Origin: Lamellibrachia satsuma
Lineage: Eukaryota; Annelida; Polychaeta; Sabellida; Siboglinidae
Assembly (NCBI GenBank): GCA_033239005.1
Contig: BSQZ01000009.1
Span: 5,483,252-5,547,251 of the forward strand
Reading direction: 5' to 3'
DNA length: 64,000 bases
Shown here: positions 36,110 through 47,918 of the stretch, in pieces
Layout: the number at the start of each line of letters is the position of its first letter
Numbering within the stretch: the stretch's first letter is position 1
Translations under genes and position numbers: made by a program
The notes under the pieces: model-generated
What the model was told of the DNA's origin: nothing
Database searches by the model: none
What the model saw: the letters and a program-made list of their open reading frames with translations, nothing else

Positions 36110-36590
36110 CATTTATACACATTGGGCTAGATGAGCTTGTGTTGTCTGAACCCAATTTTGCATTTGTGTCTCCCATTAAGATTTTTATGTTTCTCCTTGA
36201 TGTTTCATCTAGCACATTTTGAAATCTATTGTAGAATTCTTCTTTTCATTCTTTCGTTTGTTGGGACATAGCACTGGATCACACTAACATTCCTACCAAT
36301 TGGCTTGAATCGTACTGTAATGATTCTTGGTAACACAGGGTTCCACTCCAGGCAAGCTTCCTTGGCATTTTGTGTTGCCATTACTGCAACTCCGTGTGTG
36401 TGTGCATGGTCTTCATCTTCATGTCCTGAGTATACTATGTGTTCTCCTGTAGCAAGTTTAGTTTGTCCGGCTCCGTTGAATCTAATCTCGCTGAGACCCA
36501 GCACCTGTTTAATGTGCCCCTTTAGTGCTTTCTCTGTTTGGTGCAAGGTCCGCACATTCCAGGTGCCTATTCTGGTGTTTCTTTTTTTTT
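36110..36590 (-). pseudogene. Non-LTR retrotransposon endonuclease relic, unit 1
   Basis: Read on the minus strand, NTRIGTWNVRTL begins an AP-like endonuclease domain, the same opening as the 'craniofacial development protein 2-like' proteins that derive from such elements. It continues with LGLSEIRFNGAGQTKLATGE (the E of SEIR is the metal-binding Glu), HIVYSGHEDED, QCYVPTN, and, after a frameshift near 36240, ILMGDTNAKLGSDN (the D-x-N of the active site). The domain stops near 36110; no reverse transcriptase follows. The upstream 36600-36830 is the element's 5' leader, present in all units. Confidence 0.8.
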
Positions 36591-38645
36591 AGCAGTAAGC
36601 AGATAACCAATCGGCGGTCTGACTTCCCAAGGGTTTTCATCAGGTCAAGTCCTGTTGCACTCCTAGTAGGCATCATCTTGGGTTGTTGAATTAGTTGAAT
36701 AGTTTATCGTTTCGGTTTCGTAATAAGCTTTACCCCTGGATGGGTGATTGACCCAGTCAGTGGGTTTTCTGTCAGGGTTGTCCTTCCCTTAGCCCTTTTA
36801 CTATAGAAGTTGTGTGATTTATGATCTAAGGAACTACAAGCAGCTGTGGACACTACTTCAATTCTATCAGCCCAACATCAGCTCCAAGTTATCTACTTTG
36901 TATAAGTTTGTAGTCTCTTTTCGAGCGTTCATTTGATGTTTGTGGTTATTTTGCTAACGTACTTCTAAAGTTGTTTAATGGCCATATTTCTGAGTTTACA
37001 GTCAAACAGGACAAAGTTGCTAAGGATTTAAAGTGATTGTGTTTTTCAGCATTTAACTGTTTGCACTGTTAAATGCTGATAGTTCTGAAACAGTATTTTT
37101 AAACTGACATTTATATTGCTGTTTTAAGTCAACTAATGTTTTAAGTCAACTGGTATATACAATGTTCAGCCATTCTAAAATCACGTACAACGCTAAGACT
37201 CCGGTTTAGATAGTTTAAATTTAAATAAAAAATTATTTAAATAAAAAACATCGAATTTTTCATTTAAAAAAATCATGATTTTTTGAAACCCTACCGACAA
37301 CCATTCTTTAGAGCACCCTTCCCTGGAGCATCCATAATCCTCACAACATTTAATGCATGCTGAAATGGCTTCTTCATGGCATTAATGTAGACTGAATAAA
37401 TCAGAATAGCTTTTTAAATGTATTTTGACTGTTTTGAAATATTCAGTGACTGCGCCCATCAAAAACAACAAAATGACTCCAATACCCTGAAAATCCACAA
37501 AATAGAGGGTGAACCCCTTTCTGTCATGATATGATGGTCACGCCTGACTGCACATACTGAAACACACTTGATAAGTGCAGATAACATGCCAAACAAACCA
37601 TTCGTACCAATATTATTGCACATAATAACATGTAATAAATATATGTAAAAAAATTTAACCTTAGTAAAATGTGAGTAGCATACAAGTAAATATGAAACAA
37701 ATTTTACACATTAAAATATCAGTTAAACTGCTTCATCAACTGATTTAGTCTATCACAAATCTGGTTCATTGGTGTCCAAATATGTAGTGTATGAATAGTT
37801 TATGTAACATCCGCAGTCGATTTAATAAAAAAAGTGCAATTTTTGTTCAAATCATTAAAAGAATTTACTTCAGTCGTTAGATCTGGTAAGGATCAAAGTA
37901 GTGGATATCCAAAATGGTATAAACACTGTGTGGGTCAATGCTGATCATGGGCGTGACTTCCATCCTCTCTCCTATCATATGACAAAGTTAAAAAAATTCA
38001 CATAGGAGGAAAATTTATATTTTTCAGCATTTCAATTTTCACTTCAGTTAATTCTTGAACATGTGTTAATTAATTTAATAGTTTGCCTGATGATTTCACA
38101 AAAACTACATATAAAAGTTGCACAAACGAGCTAGTATGTTGCAATGGATACTAGGTAGGTTTGTTTTTTGAAATAAGACTAGCAAAAATGTTTAACTGAA
38201 TAAGCACCTTTAAGAAATGATGAACTCTAGGTAATATAATTTGCAGTGACAAATTCGCATATTATCATTAAAATGTAATTGGTTAAGCACCTCACAAATG
38301 TTACACCCATACTTACAAATACACATTTATTTAATTATACAGTTGCAACAATGAGATGACATTATAAACAAATTGTGTAACAGAACTTACAGAAGTTAAA
38401 CTAATAACTTAAGTTTAAGTAATTGCATAACTAATATATAAAAATATGTATTACACAATGTTGCTGCTCCCCTCGTTGTCTCCGTGCCCTCAAAGTACGT
38501 TTGAATCCTTCTCCTTCTATCACTAATCCCACTTCACTGCAATAGGGATTAACAAGCATATAAAAACATCCCTAAATATACCAATTGCCATTGTAGATAA
38601 AATACCCAGTAATACAAATCTAAATACTAATTATTACCTAGACAG

Positions 38646-38672
38646 TATATATATATATATATATATATATAT
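38646..38672. repeat. (TA)n microsatellite, unit 1 allele
   Basis: About 13 TA units, then gcatatatata. The homologous tracts are about 24 units in unit 2 (49693-49740) and about 28 in unit 3 (57180-57236). Confidence 0.9.
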
Positions 38673-38924
38673 GCATATATATAATTATACACATCGTGTA
38701 GCATATGTATGCACACACACATAACTACAGACACATCAAACCTGGGTCCGAGCACATTTTCATGAGTACAATATTATAATATACACATATAATTAACATA
38801 CCAAAAATCAATAAATGACACGATTTATATCAGAGGAATTGTTGGATGTTTAGCTATGTTGAGCGTAATGTACCTTTTGGAGATGGCATGATTGACTCTA
38901 CACACAGATACATTTCTGCATGCT

Positions 38925-39510
38925 TTAGACTAATGGCAATAGTATGAGTGGTCAAGGTGAGGAAGCTTGTCTCATAAAATTACAATATTATTTTATAGAA
39001 ACTTTTAATGGTCAAGAGACTCCCGTTACATTTCTGCTTGCTCTAGACTAGTAGTAAAAGTAGTGGAAGCTGAGGCGAAGGAGACCGTCTGATAAAATTA
39101 CAACATTACTTTACTATAAACATTTAAATAATTAATTGCATTCGCCTGTTAATAAACTACACCAGTACTAGTATATAGGGGCGGAGGATGAGGCCCTTCT
39201 GAGCCAATTTGGAACATTATAAAATGTAATAAACAGGGCAGTAAGCATGTACTTTTGATACACCAATTAAATTACTGCATGCTCTGAACTGGTAGTAAAA
39301 TTACTAGAAGCTGAGGCGAAGGAGACCGTCTTATACAATTGCAATATTATTTTATATTAAGCACTAAAATAATTAATTGCACTTGCATGTTAGACAACTG
39401 CCCCGGTGCTAAAATGAAGGGGCAGAGGACGAGGCCCTTGAAAACGTCCGTTTTCTGAGCCAATTTGGAACATTATAAAAAGTAATAAACAGGGCAGTAA
39501 ACATGTTTTT
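38925..39510. repeat. Internal ~240-bp tandem repeat (about 2.5 copies), unit 1
   Basis: Successive copies share ctgc(a/t)tgct, then tagactagtagtaaaagt, gaagctgaggcgaaggagac, cgtct and an ataaaattacaatattattt block, and a gccaatttggaacattataa block. The first copy is partial. The same structure recurs at 49740-50283 in unit 2; unit 3 has lost the middle. Confidence 0.8.
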
Positions 39511-41519
39511 AACGACCATATGCAGTCTGATATGTATAACACTAAAGTTACTTGACAATAGCCATGCATCAATATAAAATGATGATGTTTTATGATGAAA
39601 ACTAACACCACGTGATATAATCAATCATAATTTGGAGCATATTTCTTCTGCTTCTTGATGCCAATTTGCAGATTGTATGTCACTAAATACACTCGTAAAA
39701 TGGTTAGTCACTTAGTGTGTGTGTTTTAAATCTTAAGTTCTTCCGAATCTGATACTTATAATTATAATAATAATAATAATGTTTTATTTGTAGCGGAAGG
39801 GCTGATTTGACGCATTAGTTTTTTATGAAGGCCTAGTTTTACTGGCATTAACGCCCTGGCCTTTGGGCCTGGATCGCCGCCTCTATGTAGTGAGATGACA
39901 ACGATGTCTATTCTTGACTATCAAATATTATCGTCTTGACTCTACTTTAGGCTAGGCCTAGGCGTAGGCTAGGGGTCCTAAGGCTAAGCTAGGCTAGGCC
40001 TAGCCTAGGCAAAGGCAATCGCCCTACAATTTTTTTTCTATCTGGCTTTTACTGTAGTAGAGGCGAAGATCTCGTTCATCAAAAGTATAAGTATTTTCAT
40101 GAAACGTGAAACCTTACAAAAACGCCTTAAACAGAGCAATAAACACGTCTTTCGTGTCTGTATGCATTCTTATATGTATATCACTAAAGTTACCTGACAA
40201 TAACCATGTAAAAGTGTGAAATTATTACCTTTTTGTCAGAACGCATGTGCTTGTCAAGGTTTGTATATAACCGGATGTTGTTGTGAGCGAGAAAAGCATG
40301 CGGGATTTCCATAGATCTATATAAGGTCACGCTAAGAATTGCCGTCTGCTGGCCATAGAGTTACATCATTAATAATGCCCCTATAAACTATTAACTTACT
40401 AACGGGTGTTTTATTTATTTCTGTGCTGCTGGCCCATTCTGGCCTCATTCTACACGAAATCGCGTTTGATCATGTGACCCAAAGGCAACATCACGTATGG
40501 CGGCTAATTGTGAAATGTTTTCTATGTCACCGATAAAAGTACTCATAAGTAATTATTTGGAGCACATTTCTTCAGTTTCTTGACGCCCAACTGTCGGTTG
40601 TATATCACAGAATACACATGTGAAACGGTTAGTGCGTATCGGTTTTAAAACTTAAGTTATTAGTTCCGTAGCCAAATGGCTACGGAACTGCCAATATGGC
40701 GCTTTAGCAAATGCCGCTCCGGCCTTTCGCCCCAGAGACGAAGAGCGGGGCGAAAATTTTTGCCTAGGCCTAGCCCTGCCCCTGGCCTAGGCCTGGGCAA
40801 GGTGACACACATTTCGGTATTTCACATTAACCTAATGCCACGACGAACAACCGAACCGTCTATATTGACTGATAATAACAATTTACGTGAATACGAGACA
40901 GCATGTTGGTTTTGTTAAAGCGAAAAGTTGCTAATGAAAACTTCCTATAACAGACTTATATTATCGCTCACAGTTACAGCCCGATGACTGGAAAAGTGGA
41001 TGATATAAGCACAACGAATGTACATAAACAACGGTAGAAACCTAAGGATCCGTACACCATCATGCCATTAATACACTAAAAAGTATAGTATTCATAACAC
41101 TGGACATTGCTGAAATACTATTATGAGTTTACTACCAACTTACGCATTTTTGCGATATCGAACGATCATATGCTGCCACCTAGTGAGTAGTTATTAGTAA
41201 CATTTCGTTAAAATAGGTGCCTCCACCTATCGATTATCATAGTTTTCTTGATCCTTTGGCACGCACGGTCCGAGCGAAGACGTTACTGTAGGTCAGCGGT
41301 ATTTAGCCTTTTTGGCACTTTTACCCCTTGAGCTTACCCACAAAGCTGTAATTACCCCTCACGGTTTTAAGCAGAAAATAAAAAAAGAAACGGGGAAATA
41401 AACAACATTTAAATTTGTTTATTCCAGTACTGTTTTATTCTCGTCATGTTAGATTGAGACAAACGAAGAAGAAAATAATTATTTCTAGGCGTCACTATTT
41501 TAGTTATACGCTACATATG

Positions 41520-42630
41520 CAAGTGACAGTGTGACGGGTGGAATTGCTTCTTCTTGACCAGCTGTGAGATGCGAGGCTTTGTCACAGCTAGAGCACATCG
41601 CAGGTTATGGGCGAGATCCAACCTATTCATTGCCTTGGTTTTTATCGTGACCATTGTTGAAAACCCAGCATCACAGTGATATGTGGTGGCAAATAGGATG
41701 AGGACTTTCGGGGCAGCTGTCTGAGAGAACTGGATATCCCGTACCAGCTTTATGACAGAAGGTAGCCAGGTCAGAATCTTGAAAGTCTGCTTTCAGCCTG
41801 TTGTCTTCTCGCAAAAGCCAAAGGACTCTGCTTTCGTCTTGACATCATCATCCTTGATTACTCCTGCTTCCGCGGAGAAAAGGTCTCACAATCCATGTAT
41901 TCTTTTCACGACGATCCAGATCGGCGAAGTATCCAATGGTGGACTCTTCTGTGGAATGTAAATGTTGCATGATATCACCAGCGAAAGGACGTTTCTCCTC
42001 GGTCCCCTCGAGCAGCGTTGTCAACCGGGAGAACATGGAGACATCGTCGGCCTGAACGATAAACGTTAAAACTGGAGCTTGCTCAGGAAGCTGGCTACCT
42101 TGTCTTGAGCTGAGAGGATATTTACCACATTCCCTTGTAGTGAGAGGTAGGCCAGCATTATAATGAATGTATGGTCCGTCATCTTCACATGGAAGTTTTG
42201 TTCTTTAGCTGTTCTCCCCCTTCCAAGAAACAAGGCGATTTCTTCTCTCAGTTCGAACACGCGTAGAAAGACTTTCCCCGTGATTACCAGCAAAGCTCCG
42301 CATGGAACAGGAGTACACTGAATTCAGCCCCAACTTCCTCTCACAACATTTTGACAAATCTGGAGTTCGTAGCACTGCCTCGGATGTGATTAACAATTTT
42401 AACAACCTCCGAGAAGACATTGACGAGACAAGGGGAAGTGTTTTCACGGCCAAAGCGTACCGATTAATCATGCAGTGGGTGAATGTAGCGTGGGGAGCAA
42501 CCTGCTTCACGAACGCTCGGAACTCAGATCGAATTGACATCATCGATGGCGCCTCATCAGTGCAAATGCTACCTAACTTCGACTACTCGAACTCCTTATC
42601 AGCGACGAAATTCTAGAACGCCTGAAGACG
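41520..42630 (-). pseudogene. hAT transposase relic (ZBED5/FAM200-like), unit 1
   Basis: On the minus strand, in order: NFVADKEFE, a stop, SKLGSICTDEAPSMMS (from a C-V-G-I-C-T-D-G-A-P-S-M core motif), EFRAFVKQVAPHATFTHCMI (the H-C-x-x-H region), a middle helical part with frame changes, FSRLTTLLEGTEEK, and the C-terminal hAT dimerisation segment with CDAGFSTMVTIKTKA, RLDLAHNLRC and ALAVTKPRISQLVKK. It is broken by several frameshifts and stops. The 5' truncation lies exactly at the unit boundary. Related full-length proteins in animals are domesticated or active hAT (Buster-like) transposases. Confidence 0.8.
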
Positions 42631-44814
42631 TTTGTTGGCAATTGCCCCCCCCCCCCAAAAGATAAATCCAAGCTAAGAATTGTCAGAATATTAATTTTAT
42701 TTATTTTGTCAAAGGTGTGAAGCATTCAGCCTTTCCGCATGTGCGCATACATTGATATTGTACACACACGCACTCACCCACCCAGCAACCCACACACACA
42801 AATAATTAAAAGGACGTGTCGATGAGAAATAGCACCCCTTCTCCACTAGTAGTGAAAACATGCGCGTTCCATCGATAGAGTTGTACAATTAAAGACCGGA
42901 AACATTCGACAAATGTCGTTTTGCACTTTTTATTTATTTTATTGAATTATCAAAAATCTTAAATATTACTTGATCTTGGTTATTCTATGTATGACTTTGT
43001 GTACAATTGTAATATTTACAGTAACATGTTAACATTGTTAAAGAAAATTTTTTTGTAAGAAATTCATTAAAACATGTTTTGTGTTTATTTTGTGACTTTC
43101 TTCAAATATATATTTCTAATATTATTATTTTAGTCTAAAAACAAAGGGTTTCATTTTATCATATAAAATGCAGTAAAACATCTGGTTGGTTCAGTTATTA
43201 ATCAACACATTATATATGGCTAAAACCAGCTATTAATGGGTAGCCATATTGGATAACCTTAGGCTGACCTTGATTTAGGTGACCACCCGTTCTTGTAGCT
43301 TCTATGTGGACTAAACAACAAATGTGCCAATTGTGCTTTGGTCTCGCCTGTAACGGTTGTTGTCCTTAAGCTACTGAACAAATAGTAATGTTACCATGAT
43401 TAGATTATCTAATGATACCTCATTCATGTTTCTAATTTGAATTATTAGCAAAGTGGAGATTTTTTTACAGAAGCCATTTTAACTACTCCAACATGTCTGA
43501 ATGCCCAAAGTTTTTGTCTGTAACAAAGAGTCGCGAGGGAAATCAGGATTTATGCGAAAAGTTGGGATGCTGCTTTGATTAAAATGTTTACAGTAATACA
43601 GGATGTGCACTTTTGTGAGAAAAAAAACGTGCATAGAGTATAGATCCGTTAAATATGATGGATCTCGTAAAGTCAACCTGCTACCGTGTAGTGGTACATC
43701 GGAAAAAAGGGTAACTAATAAATAATTTAAGCCACGAGGGGCATGGCCCGATCCCCCCTCCCTATAGATACGTCACTGAAATTTGCGCTTGCAAGTTCAA
43801 AAAGAAAGATCTACTTACATTTGTAATGTCACCAGTTACTTACCCTAATATGGAAAGTGGCACATTTATTCCGTTAAACTCGCCCCTTTTGAACAGACCA
43901 CATTGAAGGTGACAATATTTCCACATTGACGTACCCCATACAATTTCTTTACAGAACTCTACTGTTAAAGTGAAGCAAAATTCATGTTTTGGGGCTATGC
44001 ACCTAAAAGAGAAAATACAGACTAACCATGTGTAACTAAGTTCAAGAATATAATGCTAGTGGTTTACTCAGAATGTGTTAATAAAAGTACGAGATTCTGG
44101 TCTTTTGAAAGGGTTGACATGTCGATCAGTGCGACCGATAAGCGTATGAACAATTCCATGATAATCGGGTAACCTAGACTACGTGTGACATATTAAGTGA
44201 GACTGGCATACACGGAATAAATGCTATTTTTTTTTCAGAAATAGGAATTGTTTAGTAAACAAAGGCATATCTAACAGTATGGCTTAGATGCTGTATGTTC
44301 AACAAGGTTTTCTTAGTAAACCACTGTTGTGATTTTCTTAAACTGTAGTTGCAAATGGTTATATTTTAGTAACTCTTATAGGTGCACAGACACAAAACGA
44401 TGACTTTTATTTCCTTTTAAGTAGTAGGTAGTATCCGATAAGACAATTATTTCTATACAGATACTAATAGTATAATATAAGAGTGATTTTGACCACAATA
44501 TTAAATACTACATTGCAATGTTAATACAATTAATGCCAGGTGTCTTTGGTAAGTAGACTACAGCATGAGAAGTAAACGCACGATACAAACCTGTGAACAG
44601 GTATGGCTCAACAATGTGACCAAATGTTAGTTTAAGCAATAAATAATGTTCTGGAGCCGAAGCATGCAGAAACTTGACAATCTAGTGCAAGAAACTCTTG
44701 TTAAAGAAATAATAACAATGTTGAGTCAGTCTGACATAATGTGCAAACTATTTCGGGTGTGGTCGTAGTTTACAATGCAACATTCATCACACAGCGCACA
44801 GAAGCACCCGTGGA

Positions 44815-45066
44815 GCACAGTTGTCACATTTATAGGGTTTCTTCCCAGTATGGATTATGACATGTGCCTTCAAGTCAATACTTTCTTAGAATTGTGAAGC
44901 ACAGGTATCACATTTAAAGGGTTACTCCCTGTTATGGATATGGACATGTGTCTTCAAAGCACCTTTTGCTGAAATTGTGCACCACACGTATCACGTGTAT
45001 AGGGTTTCTCCCCAGCTTGGATACGGACGTGTGTCTTCAAATACCACTTTCTGAGAACTGTGCACC
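44815..45066 (-). pseudogene. Decayed zinc fingers beyond the stop of the unit-2 ORF
   Basis: Matches 33258-33516 of unit 1, with the same CDT-stop, the same one-base deletion after SG, and relic fingers ending near 44820. Confidence 0.7.
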
Positions 45067-46131
45067 TCATGTATCACATTTGTATGGTATCTCTCCTGTA
45101 TGTATACGGATATGTGTCTTCAAATTAGCATTTGATGAGAACTGTGCATCACAGGTATCACAGTTGTAGGGTTTCTCCCCTGTATGGATACGAATATGTC
45201 TCTTCAAATTAGTATTTGTTGAGAACTGTGCACCGCATGTATCATATTTGTAGGGTTTCACTCCTGTATGGATAAGGATATGTGTCTTCAAATGAGCATT
45301 TAATGAGAACTGTGCACCACAGGTATCACATTTGTAGGGTTTCTCTCCTGTATGGATACGGATATGTGTCTTCAAATGAGCATTTGATGAGAACTGTGCA
45401 TCACAGGCATCACATTTGTAGGGTTTCTCCCCAGTATGGATACGGATATGTTTTTTCAAACTACCATTTGATGAGAACTGCGCACCACAGGTATCACATC
45501 TGTAAGGTTTATCACCAGTATGGATACCGACATGTGTCTTCAATCGATAGCTTTGTGAGAACTGTGCACCACAGACAACACATCTGTAGGGTTTCTCCCC
45601 AGTATGGATACGAACATGTAACATCAAATTACCTTTTGTTACGAACTGTGCACCACAGGTGTGACATGTGTAGGGTTTCTCCCCAGTGTGGATACGGACA
45701 TGGGTCTTCAAATTAAAATTTTGTGAGAATTGTGCACCACAAGTATAACATTTGTAGGGTTTCTCACCAGTACGAATACGAATATGTATAATCAAATTAC
45801 CTTTTGTTAAGAACTGTGCACCACAGGTGTGACATATGTAGGGTTTCACCCCAGTGTGGATACGGACATGTCTCTTCAAATTACCACTTGCTGAGAATTG
45901 TGCACCACAAATATCACATTTGTAGGGTTTCTCCACAGGGTGGATACGGACATGTGTCTTCAAATTACTACTTGCTGAGAATTGTGCACCACAGGTATCA
46001 CATTTGTAGGGTTTCTCCCCAGTGTGGATACGGACATGTGTCTTCAAATCACAACTTTTTGAGAATTGTGCACCACAGGTATCACATTTGTATGGTTTCT
46101 TCTTAGAATGGATGCGCATACTTGTCTTCAA
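45067..46131 (-). CDS. Poly-C2H2 zinc-finger protein, unit 2 (12 finger repeats)
   Basis: A 354-codon frame: MKTSMRIHSKKKP, then 12 repeats of 28 residues, then YKCDT and stop at the position shared with units 1 and 3. Ten fingers have all four zinc ligands. In finger 4 the second His is Arg, and in finger 11 the first Cys is Tyr. Linkers are mostly TGEKP with variants (PVEKP, TGVKP, TGDKP). Upstream of the first Met the finger that is truncated in unit 1 is complete here (CDNCWVQFTHSGALKTSMRI), but it is preceded in frame by TGA and TAA. The two ligand losses suggest weaker constraint than in unit 1. Family role: sequence-specific DNA binding in the nucleus; no effector domain seen. Confidence 0.68.
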   Translation of the reverse strand: MKTSMRIHSKKKPYKCDTCGAQFSKSCDLKTHVRIHTGEKPYKCDTCGAQFSASSNLKTHVRIHPVEKPYKCDICGAQFSASGNLKRHVRIHTGVKPYICHTCGAQFLTKGNLIIHIRIRTGEKPYKCYTCGAQFSQNFNLKTHVRIHTGEKPYTCHTCGAQFVTKGNLMLHVRIHTGEKPYRCVVCGAQFSQSYRLKTHVGIHTGDKPYRCDTCGAQFSSNGSLKKHIRIHTGEKPYKCDACDAQFSSNAHLKTHIRIHTGEKPYKCDTCGAQFSLNAHLKTHILIHTGVKPYKYDTCGAQFSTNTNLKRHIRIHTGEKPYNCDTCDAQFSSNANLKTHIRIHTGEIPYKCDT

Positions 46132-46515
46132 AGCACCACTATGTGTAAATTGTACCCAACAGTTATCACATTATCACAAAAATGTTTGATAGCATGTTTG
46201 AGTGACTATAAATTACAATTATGAGAGAGATGCAAACTATATGCATCACATTTGAAGGTTTTACATGAATATAAGTGTGTACATGTAACTTGAAGCCATC
46301 AGTGTGTCAGGTGACACATTTAAAGGATTTCTCATGAATGTGAATATTATCACACAGGTGACACAGACATGTTTTTATTTGTCCGTAAGATAAAGATGAG
46401 GCCATTCAGTGTCATGGCTACGACAGTTGTTGTTGTCAACGTTCGTGAGTCTTCGATGCTTTGTCACTTCGTTGTAGACACTTCTGACACAACGGCTGTC
46501 GACATTTGTCACCTG
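46132..46515 (-). pseudogene. Decayed 5' zinc-finger segment with possible splice acceptor (unit 2)
   Basis: Homologous to 35371-35694. The tttcag/GTGACAAATG acceptor-like junction is conserved at about 46512, and the same TAG interrupts the finger relic at about 46207. A one-base difference at the Ser-Asp-Lys segment changes the frame relative to unit 1. Confidence 0.58.
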
Positions 46516-46934
46516 AAACAACATGATCGTTATTAGACGTAAACAAAGTTGGTGACATTATCAGACATGGGTACAGTCCTTTGAAAGGAACTTGAAGGTA
46601 CAAAGTTTGTTTATTTTTAATCATAACAAAAACTATATTTTTCAAATTTGGTGGCTCTAATGTGTTTTATGAAAAAATTTTAAACAATTTTTTTTTACAG
46701 ATCTGCTTATGACTATGGACCTGATATTTCGGCTAGACAATTCAAATTAAACATAATGGCGAACTTCCATTAAGAAATTGTGGTTCATTGAAACAGATTT
46801 GGGCAGTCAAAATGATACTTGTGATAGAATGTATATAGCTTAAGCAATATTACATAATTTTAAAATTTGGTGCCATTATATTCTAGAATCTAACTAAATT
46901 GTCACTACCTATTTACCCCACATGATTCAGCGTA

Positions 46935-47430
46935 TGTCATTTATACACATTGGGCTAGATGAGCTTGTGTTGTCTGAACCCAATTTTGCATTTGTGTCTC
47001 CCATTAAGATTTTTATGTTTCTCCTTGATGTTTCATCTAGCACATTTTGAAGTCTATTGTAGAATTCTTCTTTTGCTTCTTCCTTTTTCATCGTTCGTTG
47101 GGACATAGCACTGGATCACGCTAACATTCCTACCAATTGGCTTGAATCATACTGTAATGATTCTTGGTAACGCAGGGTTCCACTCCATGCAGGCTTCCTT
47201 GGCATTTTGTGTTGCCATTACTGCAACTCCGTGTGTGTGTGTGCATGGTCTTCATCTTCATGTCCTGAGTATATTATGTGTTCTCCTGTAGCAAGTTTAG
47301 TTTGTCCGGCTCCGTTCCATCTGATCTCGCTGAGACCCAGCACCTGTTTAATATGCCCCTTTAGTGCCTTCTCTGTTTGGTACATGGTCCGCACATTCCA
47401 GGTGCCTATTCTGGTGTTTCTTTTGGCAGA
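46935..47430 (-). pseudogene. Non-LTR endonuclease relic, unit 2
   Basis: Same domain as 36110-36590, beginning NTRIGTWNVRTMYQTEKALK at about 47425. The 3' part keeps KEEFYNRLQNVLDETSRRN and MGDTNAKLGSDN, with one frameshift near 47095. It is slightly more complete than unit 1, where the KKEEAK segment is deleted. Confidence 0.78.
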
Positions 47431-47690
47431 AAGCAGATAATCAATCGGCGGTCTGACTTCCCAAGGGTTTTCATCAGGTCACGTCATGTTGCACTCCTAG
47501 TAGGCATCATCTTGGGTTGTTAAATTAGTTGAATAGTTTATCGTTTCGGTTTCATAATAAGCTTTACCCCTGGATGGGTGATTGACCCAGTCAGTGGGTT
47601 TTCTGTTAGGGTTGTCCTTCCCTTAGCCATTTTACTATAGAAGTTGTGTGTCACATCACTGAGCCATTTAGACCCCAACACTTGTACTAG

Positions 47691-47918
47691 TTGTTACCAA
47701 TTCATTATGTTGACTCAAGTGAAACCATCTGCACTAGTATAGCATGGTACCAATTTCCAATTTGGCTAGGGTACACTGTGCCATGGACAGGTGCTAATTC
47801 ACCATCTCAACAAACAATGACCACTGTCAGCCACAACATGCCTTCTAATAATATTTATGATCTAAGGAATTACAAGCAGCTGTGGATACTATCTCAATTC
47901 AATGAACATCAGCTCTAA
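47691..47918 (+). other. Unrecognised conserved ORF, unit 2
   Basis: A 75-codon plus-strand frame starting MLPIHYVDSSETICTS and containing YQFPIWLGYTVPWTGANSPS. The copy at 55422-55703 differs by a handful of residues and is longer at its end (93 codons). The open frame is not preserved in unit 1, which has a deletion joining about 36820 to the DLRNYKQLW end. It could be another relic of the retroelement or a host exon; I do not recognise it. Confidence 0.35.

Larger units (their letters stand above)
30437..42630. repeat. Segmental duplication unit 1 (12.2 kb)
   Basis: Starts at tttgttggcaattgcccc, the same sequence that begins units 2-4. Order: leader (30437-33250), zinc-finger ORF and its decayed flanks (33258-35694), endonuclease relic (36110-36830), shared spacer with a conserved non-coding block at 37905-38130 and a TA tract at 38646, triplicated ~240-bp repeat (38925-39510), CTAGGC-rich low-complexity patches (39945-40010), hAT relic (41520-42630). 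It is the longest unit, because unit 2 lost 1.54 kb corresponding to 39464-41007 and unit 3 has other deletions. It carries a private partial duplication of its leader (30530-31020 repeated at 31768-32200). Confidence 0.92.

Noticed and set aside
37905..38130. Coding exon suggested by the NTVWVNADHGRDFHPLSYHM frame, which recurs at 48961 and 56477
   Set aside because: The frame is conserved only because the duplication units are young. The unit-1 copy has a stop, and there is no recognisable domain.
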